This document shows positions 44,677 to 51,296 of a stretch of DNA of 64,000 nt, in pieces. The first letter of the stretch is position 1. Each line of letters begins with the position of its first letter. Origin of the DNA: a virus; IMG/VR virus record IMGVR_UViG_3300028027_000002, positions 47,871 to 111,870 of that record; one strand, written 5' to 3'. A program made the translations under genes and the position numbers. The notes beneath the pieces are model-generated. The model saw only the letters and a program-made list of their open reading frames with translations, searched no databases and was not told where the DNA came from.

Positions 44677-44760
44677 TCCCCACACAGGACCTTAGTGATG
44701 GATTAGTTACCCATTGGATAGAGACCGTGGCGCAAGTCAGGTGAATTGCCTGTGTGGGGC
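44677..44760 (+). ncRNA. Candidate ncRNA closed by 11-bp stem
   Basis: CCCCACACAGG at 44678-44688 pairs perfectly with CCTGTGTGGGG at 44749-44759. Inside, TGATGG/CCATTG (two G-U pairs) and GAC/GTC can form further stems. No ORF with a ribosome site occupies it. The stem begins exactly where a transcript from TACAAT should start. It sits directly upstream of an HNH nuclease gene. No known RNA family is recognised. Confidence 0.5.
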
Positions 44761-44774
44761 TTAATATTTGGCGG

Positions 44775-44780
44775 TATACT
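44775..44780 (+). promoter_or_regulatory. -10 box, leaderless start
   Basis: GGTATACT ends seven bases before ATG 44788 with no ribosome site, so a leaderless transcript of the HNH gene is likely. Confidence 0.6.
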
Positions 44781-44787
44781 TAGATTA

Positions 44788-45057
44788 ATGACTGACAAAG
44801 AGTTAGACCATTATAATAAGCAGCAGTATAAAAAGATGCTTGCTAAAATAAAAGAAGATTCTGGCTGTGTAGATTGTGGTGTTGGTAACCATATAATTTT
44901 AGACTTTGATCACATAAGAGACAAAAAATATAACATATCTAGAATGATCCACGATGGGTTTTCATGGAAGGCTATTAAGAAAGAGATAGAAAAGTGTGAG
45001 GTGGTTTGTGCCAACTGCCACAGAATAAGAACACACAACAGACTTAATGAGCAGTAG
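44788..45057 (+). CDS. HNH endonuclease (small)
   Basis: An 89-residue protein. CVDCG, HIILDFDHIRDKK and VVCANCHRIRTHNR form a complete HNH/zinc core. A longer GTG frame (44746) would start inside the ncRNA stem and is rejected because of the promoter. It could be a free-standing homing nuclease or a host-DNA nuclease. Confidence 0.85.
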   Translation: MTDKELDHYNKQQYKKMLAKIKEDSGCVDCGVGNHIILDFDHIRDKKYNISRMIHDGFSWKAIKKEIEKCEVVCANCHRIRTHNRLNEQ

Positions 45058-45071
45058 TATTTATTACTTAA

Positions 45072-45647
45072 CTATCTAGTCCACCAAGAAAGACTATATC
45101 GTGTTGTCTTCATAACCTCATTAACACCATGCTCATATTCTTTATTGCCTGGATGCATTACGAGAGACAAAGGCTTTGGCTTAATAGATAAACCCTTTTG
45201 AGGATAGAATATTTCTCCGCCTTCATAATCATCATTTAAATAAACAACAAACCCATGAGTTATTATTTTTTCTAATGGATTATATTGAGGATGATCTGGG
45301 TGAATTTCATCTGTGTGAACGCCAAGACCTGGACCTATTCTTCTAGAAACAGAGTTTATTGGTAGATAGTAGAACTCAGAAATCCCATACTCGCTAGAAA
45401 ATATAGGCTTTGATCTATCCTGAAGCATATACATAAAATCATTATATTCTTTATATTTTTCTTTTAGATTAATTGAGTCAATTCTTAGTTGATTGCCATA
45501 CCATTCTTTTAGACCAGATCCATCGTTGGACCCATCCCAAAGTTTTGGATCCTCTGTGGCCAGAGCAAGAACATAGTCTGCTTCAGCCTGTGTTAAAAAG
45601 TCTTCAACTACTACAATTTCGTTGTCAAAAGGTCTTATTATATTCAT
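45072..45647 (-). CDS. 2OG-Fe(II) oxygenase 3
   Basis: A 191-residue protein from the leaderless ATG at 45647; the upstream ATG at 45662 lies in the -10 region. Iron ligands HTDEIHPDH and EHGVNEV, 2OG ligand in TTRYSLSWW, and VVYLNDDYEGGEIFYPQKG. First gene of the leftward side. The long insert DEIHPDHPQYNP is unlike the other copies. Confidence 0.83.
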   Translation of the reverse strand: MNIIRPFDNEIVVVEDFLTQAEADYVLALATEDPKLWDGSNDGSGLKEWYGNQLRIDSINLKEKYKEYNDFMYMLQDRSKPIFSSEYGISEFYYLPINSVSRRIGPGLGVHTDEIHPDHPQYNPLEKIITHGFVVYLNDDYEGGEIFYPQKGLSIKPKPLSLVMHPGNKEYEHGVNEVMKTTRYSLSWWTR

Positions 45648-45653
45648 ACAACC

Positions 45654-45659
45654 ATTATA
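45654..45659 (-). promoter_or_regulatory. -10 box, leaderless start
   Basis: TATAAT (reverse strand) ends six bases before the ATG at 45647. Confidence 0.7.
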
Positions 45660-45674
45660 CACTATATAAGATTA

Positions 45675-45683
45675 TGGTATACT
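45675..45683 (+). promoter_or_regulatory. Extended -10 promoter, leaderless start
   Basis: TGGTATACT ends six bases before ATG 45690. It is divergent from and only 15 bases away from the oxygenase -10 box, so the two genes may be regulated together. Confidence 0.7.
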
Positions 45684-45689
45684 GGATAT

Positions 45690-46568
45690 ATGTTAAAAGA
45701 AGGCGACTTTGTTATGGGATCAACCTCTGAGGGGGTTGTGCATGGTGTTATAGAGCACATTATGATAGAAGGCGGAGTATACGGAGTTCCTGGAACAGAG
45801 TATGCAATCCAGTCGATGCCACCAGATAACCCAGCAATGGCTGTTAGAATTTACGAACAAGAAGATGGTGAGTGGGAGCCAACAGCGTACAGTATTGGTA
45901 TGATGTATCAAGACGCTACAAAAGTAGAAATGGAAACAAACACAATGGATTCAGAAACAGAAATGGCTATGTTTGATGCACAAATAGGCAAGACAGATGA
46001 TTCAATGATGCCAACAAATACCTATCAAAGCAACAAGCAGGCACCGTGCTGGGATGGATATGTACAGCGTGGAATGAAGCCAGGAGCAGACGGAGGTCCA
46101 GTTCCTAACTGTGTTCCTGCTGCAAAAGCAGATGATCTATTTGAAGATGACGACACAGTTGAATACGATACAGACACAGTATCAAAGGCTGAAGGTTACT
46201 CTCCACCAGCAGGAGCAAGATCTGCTGCTCGTAGAGCAATTAAGTTTAAAGAAGATGGAAAGGCTAATGGTGCAGGAACTGCAGTTGGCTGGACTCGTGC
46301 AGGGCAGTTAGCAAGAGGAGAATCAATCTCTCTAAGTACTGTTAAGAGAATGTACTCATACTTCTCACGACATGAAGTAGACAAGAAGGGCAAGGACTGG
46401 GGTAACTCAGAAAACCCATCTAACGGATACATAATGTGGCTTGCATGGGGTGGAGACGCAGGCTATTCATGGTCAAGAGGAATTGCTAATCGTGAAAGAG
46501 ACAAGTCTCTGTTTGCTGATTTTGGTAAAGATTACACAAAAGTACAAACAGAAAGACACTCACTATAA
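45690..46568 (+). CDS. Putative phage structural or DNA-associated protein
   Basis: A 292-residue protein. The C-terminal half has GARSAARRAIKFKEDGKANGAGTAVGWTRAGQLARGE...TVKRMYSYFSRHEVDKKG, a module seen in assorted phage head-associated proteins. The N-terminal part is a small beta domain and the middle is acidic. Role unproven. Confidence 0.55.
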   Translation: MLKEGDFVMGSTSEGVVHGVIEHIMIEGGVYGVPGTEYAIQSMPPDNPAMAVRIYEQEDGEWEPTAYSIGMMYQDATKVEMETNTMDSETEMAMFDAQIGKTDDSMMPTNTYQSNKQAPCWDGYVQRGMKPGADGGPVPNCVPAAKADDLFEDDDTVEYDTDTVSKAEGYSPPAGARSAARRAIKFKEDGKANGAGTAVGWTRAGQLARGESISLSTVKRMYSYFSRHEVDKKGKDWGNSENPSNGYIMWLAWGGDAGYSWSRGIANRERDKSLFADFGKDYTKVQTERHSL

Positions 46569-46696
46569 TGCCAAAGAAAAAAGCATCAGCATTTAATCCT
46601 GTTCAGATCAAAGATGGCTGGATTGTTAGACTATATAAAGATGGACGAGTAAAGTCTAAGATAGCACCATACGAACCAAAACATCCTACAAAGTAA
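46568..46696 (+). CDS. 42-residue basic protein
   Basis: ATG 46568 overlaps the previous stop (TAATG). Lys-rich, with a WIVRLYKDGRVKSKI strand pattern. Coupling supports it; function unknown. Confidence 0.5.
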   Translation: MPKKKASAFNPVQIKDGWIVRLYKDGRVKSKIAPYEPKHPTK

Positions 46697-46698
46697 AG

Positions 46699-46770
46699 CA
46701 CCCCTGGCAGGAATCGAACCTGCGACAAACGGATTAGAAGTCCGCTACTCTTCCGCTGAGTTACAGAGGT
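46699..46770 (-). tRNA. tRNA-Arg (TCT)
   Basis: Reverse strand: acceptor ACCTCTG/CAGGGGT, anticodon stem GCGGA/TCCGT with loop CTTCTAA (TCT), T stem GCAGG/CCTGC. It reads AGA, the dominant Arg codon in the phage genes. Confidence 0.95.
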
Positions 46771-46774
46771 ATTG

Positions 46775-46847
46775 TATCTCCAACGGAATTCGAATCCGTG
46801 TTGCTGCCGTGAAAGGGCAGAGTCCTAGGCCACTAGACGATGAAGAC
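46775..46847 (-). tRNA. tRNA-Glu (TTC)
   Basis: Reverse strand: acceptor GTCTTCA/TGGAGAT with G-U pairs, anticodon stem CTGCC/GGCAG with loop CTTTCAC (TTC), T stem ACGGA/TCCGT. Confidence 0.93.
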
Positions 46848-46851
46848 TTAG

Positions 46852-46925
46852 TACATCTGGAAGGACTTGAACCTTCGGCTCTCTGCATATAAGGCAGGTA
46901 CTCTAACCAACTGAGTTACAGATGT
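46852..46925 (-). tRNA. tRNA-Ile (TAT)
   Basis: Reverse strand: acceptor ACATCTG/CAGATGT, anticodon loop CTTATAT (TAT), T stem GAAGG/CCTTC. The anticodon stem has one C-A mismatch. A UAU anticodon reads AUA directly, a codon rare in high-GC hosts but frequent here. Confidence 0.93.
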
Positions 46926-46929
46926 GTAG

Positions 46930-47004
46930 TACACCAGGTAGGACTTGAACCTACGAATAACCGAATTATGAGTTCGGGGCCTTAACCAACTTGGCTACTG
47001 GTGC
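46930..47004 (-). tRNA. tRNA-Met or Ile2 (CAT)
   Basis: Reverse strand: acceptor GCACCAG/CTGGTGT, anticodon stem CCGAA/TTCGG with loop CTCATAA (CAT), T stem GTAGG/CCTAC. Whether it is elongator Met or lysidine-modified Ile cannot be told from sequence. Confidence 0.92.
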
Positions 47005-47010
47005 TAGACC

Positions 47011-47154
47011 TTATGATACTAGTATGCCAAGAAGCATTCCAATTATGAAACATAGTGTTCCAACTGTCCAGTGATAATATGTTTTCATATGCTCTTTGAT
47101 AATATAACGCTTTAAATCTTTTGATATTTTTTCAAACTCTTTATTGTATGTCAT
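47011..47154 (-). CDS. 47-residue membrane protein
   Basis: Leaderless: TATACT (47161-47166, reverse) ends six bases before the ATG. A basic amphipathic first half is followed by one membrane helix (WTVGTLCFIIGMLLGILV). Function unknown. Confidence 0.6.
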   Translation of the reverse strand: MTYNKEFEKISKDLKRYIIKEHMKTYYHWTVGTLCFIIGMLLGILVS

Positions 47155-47185
47155 ATACTAAGTATATCAAAAAGAATTACCATTG

Positions 47186-47317
47186 TCAATTCTTGTCTGT
47201 GTTTTTTAAATCAACACTGTCTTTTGTTTCGTCTGCAGGGTTTTTGACTATCTTATCATTGTGAGTGCCATCACAATATGGATATATTTTTGATCTACCA
47301 CAGGTACATTGTCTCAT
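47186..47317 (-). CDS. CDGSH iron-sulfur miniprotein
   Basis: A 43-residue protein. CTCGRSKIYPYCDGTH is the complete CDGSH motif (CxC-x2-S-x3-P-x-CDG-[ST]-H) that binds a redox-active 2Fe-2S cluster. It is leaderless from TGATACAAT, six bases before the ATG. The rest is a short Lys/Asp tail. It could serve as an electron carrier for the phage oxygenases, but that is speculation. Confidence 0.82.
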   Translation of the reverse strand: MRQCTCGRSKIYPYCDGTHNDKIVKNPADETKDSVDLKNTDKN

Positions 47318-47366
47318 TATTTAATTGTATCACATGCGAAACAACTAGTCAAGGTGTATTTTTTAT

Positions 47367-48026
47367 TTAGTACTTATTGTTTTCGTAAAAATCTTTTGTC
47401 TTAATAAATCCAACAACAACATATCTCATTGGTCCATCTTTAACAAAATTTACACCATGATGAAACTCTTCTGAGCCTGGGAATATTACCAGGGTTCCTG
47501 GTTTTGGTTTTAGTGTTACATTAATTTTATCAAAGAACAATTCTCCACCAACATAGTCATCATTTAGGTATAGGATAGCAGCGTACTGAATGGATGGGTC
47601 CGTATCCTGGTCCGTATGAGCATACAGTTGAACACCAGCATACATTCTTTGTAATATGTTAGTGCCGTTTACTATTAAATTTGGATCTGCCATTTGAATA
47701 ATGCTAACTATTTTATCGTCTATCTTTTTTGTAACATAATGATCTGAAATAGCAAGATTTTTATCTGTCCAGTTTTGAGTAATTTGCAATTTACCCTCTG
47801 CAACAAGATTGTCTATGTCATCTCTTCCATGCTTAAGTTTTGCAAATGCTTTTAAATTGTTTAGATAAATTTGTCCCCACTGCTCTTCAGTAGTGTTATT
47901 GATAACATCAAACAAACTATCTATATCTTCTTTAGATATGAAGTTTTCTATTGAAAGTATCCCGTTTGACACTTCCTCAAACTTTATTCCAAGTTCAGTT
48001 AACTCTTTAGAAAAAAATGTACTCAT
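47367..48026 (-). CDS. 2OG-Fe(II) oxygenase 4
   Basis: A 219-residue protein. Iron ligands in YAHTDQDTD and EFHHGVNFV, 2OG ligand in MRYVVVGF, and LYLNDDYVGGELFFD. Leaderless from TGGTATCAT (48033-48038), six bases before the ATG. Its neighbour on the transcript side is the CDGSH gene. Confidence 0.85.
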   Translation of the reverse strand: MSTFFSKELTELGIKFEEVSNGILSIENFISKEDIDSLFDVINNTTEEQWGQIYLNNLKAFAKLKHGRDDIDNLVAEGKLQITQNWTDKNLAISDHYVTKKIDDKIVSIIQMADPNLIVNGTNILQRMYAGVQLYAHTDQDTDPSIQYAAILYLNDDYVGGELFFDKINVTLKPKPGTLVIFPGSEEFHHGVNFVKDGPMRYVVVGFIKTKDFYENNKY

Positions 48027-48053
48027 ATACTAATGATACCACATATTGAAATA

Positions 48054-48512
48054 TTAGGATTTATCCCCATCCCATGTCCCAATTTTGGTTGTAGAAATCC
48101 CGTACTCTTCCCAAAGTCTTATAACATTTGGGTTATCATCTACAGCATGCAGGACATTCCAGTGTTTTTTAATCTTAAGTAATATATCTTTTTTAACTTC
48201 ATAGTCTGGCCTATTGTCTTCATCGCTACGCATATAAAGTGCATGGTGACCAATATCATTTTTAGCAAGCCAAAGCGAAGTTAGTCCACGCCAAACCTCC
48301 TTCCTTGATGTAACAATAAGAATATGCATCTGATCAAAGAAGGCTTCGTTCACCATTTGAATTACTTCAAAGTTTGGCAGGGCATCGATAGAGGCCTCAT
48401 GAAAAGCATTGTAGTCCCTATTGGAGCCACGAACAAGGTGAAGATAAGGATCTACATTGGCCAATGTTCCGTCTACATCAAATATGTATGCTCTAGGCTT
48501 AATCTTGATCAA
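48054..48512 (-). CDS. HAD-family phosphatase (Pnkp-like)
   Basis: TTG start embedded in the end of the upstream gene; 152 residues. FDVDGTLA, LIVTSRKE and VDDNPNV are HAD motifs I, II and IV. HLVRGSNRDYNAFHEA...LPNFEVI resembles the phosphatase half of T4 polynucleotide kinase. It may dephosphorylate nucleic-acid 3' ends or nucleotides. Confidence 0.82.
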   Translation of the reverse strand: MIKIKPRAYIFDVDGTLANVDPYLHLVRGSNRDYNAFHEASIDALPNFEVIQMVNEAFFDQMHILIVTSRKEVWRGLTSLWLAKNDIGHHALYMRSDEDNRPDYEVKKDILLKIKKHWNVLHAVDDNPNVIRLWEEYGISTTKIGTWDGDKS

Positions 48513-48591
48513 CCTTATATGTCATTATAAAGTAGCATAGTGAATACCCAACAATAATAGATGCTGGAATTAAAAACAAAATTTCAATCAT
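48499..48591 (-). CDS. 30-residue membrane peptide
   Basis: GGAGG with good spacing precedes ATG 48591. One hydrophobic helix (ILFLIPASIIVGYSLCYFI) and a short charged end. It overlaps both neighbours, as usual in this cluster. Confidence 0.45.
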   Translation of the reverse strand: MIEILFLIPASIIVGYSLCYFIMTYKVDQD

Positions 48592-48761
48592 TCGAAGTCC
48601 TCCTGTCTTTCAAACATAGTTGTCATATAATTATCTTCTCCTCTTGCAATCTTTGCTGCAAGCATTCTCATACCAACTGCGTTGGTTACTGACTCTTCTA
48701 TTGGAAGAGCCTCAATAGCCCTTGCAATTTCTTCTCTCAATGCCATTTCGTCTATACTCAT
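48588..48761 (-). CDS. 57-residue acidic protein
   Basis: Starts with ATGA overlap to the gene upstream and ends overlapping the next ATG. Helical and acidic. Not recognised. Confidence 0.5.
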   Translation of the reverse strand: MSIDEMALREEIARAIEALPIEESVTNAVGMRMLAAKIARGEDNYMTTMFERQEDFE

Positions 48762-48901
48762 AGTTTAGCCACCAACTTGGATGCCATTTTAAGCCCCTTG
48801 ACTAGTCCATCATGATAGTCCTGATTTTTAATAACCTTGGTAGTATCCCAAATACGATAGGATTCTTGATCTAGTAGTTGTGCTATTTCTTGATTAGTCA
48901 T
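48758..48901 (-). CDS. 47-residue helical protein
   Basis: Leaderless: TATAAT (48908-48913, reverse) ends six bases before the ATG. First gene of a small operon with the next three. Not recognised. Confidence 0.55.
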   Translation of the reverse strand: MTNQEIAQLLDQESYRIWDTTKVIKNQDYHDGLVKGLKMASKLVAKL

Positions 48902-48932
48902 ATTTCTATTATACAGTTAGTTGCTGTCTTTG

Positions 48933-49709
48933 TCAAGTAAAAAGATTTTTGTTATCTTTAACAAAATTAACTATCTTAATTCTATACTCTTCAGGCCAGT
49001 AACAATAAAACATCACACCTTCTATTCCATCTAACTTTAATTCGTTAATGATTTCTTTTAACTCCAAAGTTGTTGTTAATCTTATATCAGATCCAAGTTC
49101 TTTGCTGTTTTTTAATTTATTAAATTTTTCTTCATCATCTTCTATAAGTGGAAACATAGATAAAACTCTTGGTTTTGATATTTTTTTGTACTTAGCCACT
49201 TCAGCATGTGACTGGTATGCTGCAAAACTGTAGTCTCCATAGTTCTCAACAAGGGAGTTCATATCATCACCTTTACCAGATATGCATATCTTTGTTTCTA
49301 TTTTTAACTTTTTACAAAAATCAAAGAAGATTGGTATATAGTTTTTTAAATATTCTCTTCTTTCATAAAGGCTGGATGTATCATTTATCTCACCGATTAT
49401 CCCGCCCATACTTTTTTCTTCATCTAAAATTTGCCCAGACACAAAATTAATCCAAACCCTGCCAACATCTATAGAGTTTAATGATTTAATTATCATTCCA
49501 AGATTTTGTGGAGAAATTGTGTAAGGTCTGACTGCAACAATGTAAGTAAAATTCTGATCACTTTTAAGTGATCTGGCTATCTGTACAAAATAATCTCCAA
49601 CATCTGACCCATATGGCAAAAGGATTCCGCTGAAGCCATTGCTTTCTAAATCTAAAGACATTTCAGAAAGATTATTGTTGTGAGTTCTTCCAAACCAATA
49701 AACATTCAT
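48933..49709 (-). CDS. Luciferase-like (SsuD-type) monooxygenase 3
   Basis: A 258-residue protein beginning MNVYWFGRTHNN. FTYIVAVRPYTISPQN...VGRVWINFVSGQ and GGIIGEINDTSSLYERREYL align with the other two copies and with SsuD. Closest to copy 2. The SsuD Cys and Arg/His active residues are not evident (LSMFPLIEDDEEK). Confidence 0.75.
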   Translation of the reverse strand: MNVYWFGRTHNNNLSEMSLDLESNGFSGILLPYGSDVGDYFVQIARSLKSDQNFTYIVAVRPYTISPQNLGMIIKSLNSIDVGRVWINFVSGQILDEEKSMGGIIGEINDTSSLYERREYLKNYIPIFFDFCKKLKIETKICISGKGDDMNSLVENYGDYSFAAYQSHAEVAKYKKISKPRVLSMFPLIEDDEEKFNKLKNSKELGSDIRLTTTLELKEIINELKLDGIEGVMFYCYWPEEYRIKIVNFVKDNKNLFT

Positions 49710-49922
49710 TTATTTATTTACCTTAACAATGTAATAAGTTCCCCACCACTCATATGGCTTATTAAGATATTTCCACATCTTTGCGTGGTATTTAAATCGT
49801 AAACCCAAGTTATCATCTTCATCTAAATATATAGCCTTGACTAAATGATTACCAGCATAGCCACCAAGAAAATTACCTATCCATCGTAATGGAAGTATAT
49901 TAGTCTTTTGAATCTTTTCCAT
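49710..49922 (-). CDS. Small aromatic-rich protein
   Basis: A 70-residue protein abutting the monooxygenase start. Many Trp/Tyr residues (FKYHAKMWKYLNKPYEWWGTYY). Not recognised. Probably co-transcribed with the monooxygenase. Confidence 0.5.
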   Translation of the reverse strand: MEKIQKTNILPLRWIGNFLGGYAGNHLVKAIYLDEDDNLGLRFKYHAKMWKYLNKPYEWWGTYYIVKVNK

Positions 49923-50016
49923 CTTGTGGCACCCACACTTTCTTCCCGTTTTTATATACTGGCCAATATCCCAAGGCTCTCCAGTCCATCTTCGTAATCT
50001 TAGGTTCTCTTGGCAT
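49900..50016 (-). CDS. 38-residue protein
   Basis: Overlaps both neighbours by 17-23 bases. WRALGYWPVYKNGKKVWVPQDG has the look of a small beta hairpin. Low certainty. Confidence 0.4.
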   Translation of the reverse strand: MPREPKITKMDWRALGYWPVYKNGKKVWVPQDGKDSKD

Positions 50017-50113
50017 TAGTACACCATACATGCCCATCACTCATAGTCTGATGAGTGTCCCAAAACAAGGGATCTTTCTTAGACATCTCGCACTTTAAGC
50101 ATTCGTTATTCAT
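50000..50113 (-). CDS. 37-residue Cys protein
   Basis: MNNECLKCEMSKKDP and VWC provide three Cys plus His, a possible zinc site. It starts in an overlap with the upstream stop (ATGA). Confidence 0.45.
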   Translation of the reverse strand: MNNECLKCEMSKKDPLFWDTHQTMSDGHVWCTNAKRT

Positions 50114-50232
50114 TGTCTATGCCGTTTCTTATTACCAAACTTAGACTTAACCTCAGACTTAGCCCTATCGACTATGGCTTTCGTAATCTCTTCAACACTA
50201 AACTCTTGGTCAAAGGTTTGCTCAGTATCCAT
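50110..50232 (-). CDS. 40-residue basic protein
   Basis: Acidic N-terminus and basic C-terminus (KSKFGNKKRHRQ). The start directly follows the next upstream gene. Not recognised. Confidence 0.45.
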   Translation of the reverse strand: MDTEQTFDQEFSVEEITKAIVDRAKSEVKSKFGNKKRHRQ

Positions 50233-50400
50233 TTATTTATCCATTTCAACGACACCCTTAGTGTCAAGACATAGTTTGCATATTTCAAAGAACATAGCAC
50301 CAGATGAGTCTATCCTGTAATCGTAATCACATTCGTGGGGGGTATTTCTCATCTCATTAAACTTTTTCCAAGGGTCTGTCATAAATTCATTAATATCCAT
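50233..50400 (-). CDS. 55-residue Cys/His protein
   Basis: HECDYDY and CKLC give a candidate zinc site. It overlaps the end of the upstream gene by 11 bases. Not recognised. Confidence 0.5.
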   Translation of the reverse strand: MDINEFMTDPWKKFNEMRNTPHECDYDYRIDSSGAMFFEICKLCLDTKGVVEMDK

Positions 50401-50599
50401 TTAGGCACTCATTTCTTGTATGATATAGGCGAATCTTTGTCATAATTTTGCGGGATGGAGCATAAAGATCATCCTTACAAGTAGTACACCTATAAGACCA
50501 TTCACCAGTAAAGAAGTCATGAACATAACCCTTAGCGTTAGCATACTTCTTGGCTACGAAGGTTTGAAAAGGATCAGGTATATCGTAATGTTTAAGCAT
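50390..50599 (-). CDS. Zinc-site protein
   Basis: ATG 50599 (after GGAGA) is preferred to 50641, which lies inside the upstream gene; 69 residues. CTTCKDDLYAPSRK and HTRNEC provide Cys/His ligands. Confidence 0.55.
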   Translation of the reverse strand: MLKHYDIPDPFQTFVAKKYANAKGYVHDFFTGEWSYRCTTCKDDLYAPSRKIMTKIRLYHTRNECLNGY

Positions 50600-50822
50600 C
50601 TCGTCTCCAGTGAAGGTATGATCTAATATAAACAGCACCATAGGCTACTGCTGCAAAAATAAATCCGTATTGGTCTGTCACTAAAGCGTAGGCTATCCAT
50701 AGGCACTCATTGAACAATAGGACAAACCATCCCCATAGGGTTTTTCTTCCAACAAAGTAAATACCAGATACACCAATACAGGCAAGTACCCAGTGTGCAT
50801 AGTCAGCAATCCATTGAATCAT
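50592..50822 (-). CDS. Small multi-pass membrane protein
   Basis: A 76-residue protein with three hydrophobic segments, leaderless from GGTATACT (50829-50834), six bases before ATG. The promoter and spacer (GTATACTGGATATATG) are almost identical to those of the gene at 45690. The sequence resembles fragments of PnuC-like transporters, without proof. Confidence 0.6.
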   Translation of the reverse strand: MIQWIADYAHWVLACIGVSGIYFVGRKTLWGWFVLLFNECLWIAYALVTDQYGFIFAAVAYGAVYIRSYLHWRRDA

Positions 50823-50849
50823 ATATCCAGTATACCTTAAAGTCAGGGT

Positions 50850-51089
50850 TTAGTCAACTGATGGTTTTTGTTTCCACTTGGTTTTTACCCAAGTGCCTAT
50901 TTTATTAATGTTAACTTTTTCTCTAAGAACTTCTGCAAAATCTGTGCTTATCTCAGATCCAAGGTACTCCTCCCCAGTCTCTAAGTCAATAAGTTTCCAT
51001 TTTCCAGGAGCCTTAGTGTGAATAATTAAATCAACTGGCTTATCAAAAGAGTCAACCTCTGAACCATCTTTGAGTATTCTGCTATTCAC
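50850..51089 (-). CDS. Unknown protein
   Basis: GTG at 51089 overlaps the upstream TAG (TAGTG), giving 79 residues; a GTG at 51125 would need a long overlap. An alpha/beta protein (KWKLIDLETGEEYLGSE) with no family recognised. Confidence 0.5.
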   Translation of the reverse strand: MNSRILKDGSEVDSFDKPVDLIIHTKAPGKWKLIDLETGEEYLGSEISTDFAEVLREKVNINKIGTWVKTKWKQKPSVD

Positions 51090-51214
51090 TAGGATACAAG
51101 ACCCATAGATAGATGAACTAAGCACACATCCGCAACAACATAGTCTTCGTGATCTACAACGATATCGTAATGTGTTGCATCTTTTTCACAAAAGAAGCAC
51201 TTAGATTTATTCAT
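51089..51214 (-). CDS. 41-residue zinc-site protein
   Basis: Leaderless: TATAAT (51221-51226, reverse) ends six bases before ATG. CFFCEKDATHY and CLVHLS form a compact Cys/Cys/Cys/His site like the DUF7455-type proteins at 37241 and 42809. Confidence 0.6.
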   Translation of the reverse strand: MNKSKCFFCEKDATHYDIVVDHEDYVVADVCLVHLSMGLVS

Positions 51215-51253
51215 ATATCCATTATATCATCTTTAAAGTTCGGCGCAAAATAG

Positions 51254-51273
51254 GAGTTATAAACCTCCCTATG
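51254..51273 (-). terminator. Hairpin terminator after HNH gene
   Basis: Reverse strand: GGGAG, an eight-base loop, CTCCT, then ATTTTG. A second hairpin GCCC/GGGC lies just upstream. Confidence 0.5.
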
Positions 51274-51296
51274 CCCTAAACGGGCACCATTGGTTA

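Noticed and set aside
44746-44787. GTG start extending the HNH protein by 14 residues
   Set aside because: It lies inside the 3' arm of the RNA stem and upstream of the TATACT promoter of the gene.
37460-49709. Bioluminescence genes
   Set aside because: The three luciferase-like proteins resemble SsuD, not LuxA/LuxB, and no fatty-acid reductase (luxCDE) genes are present.
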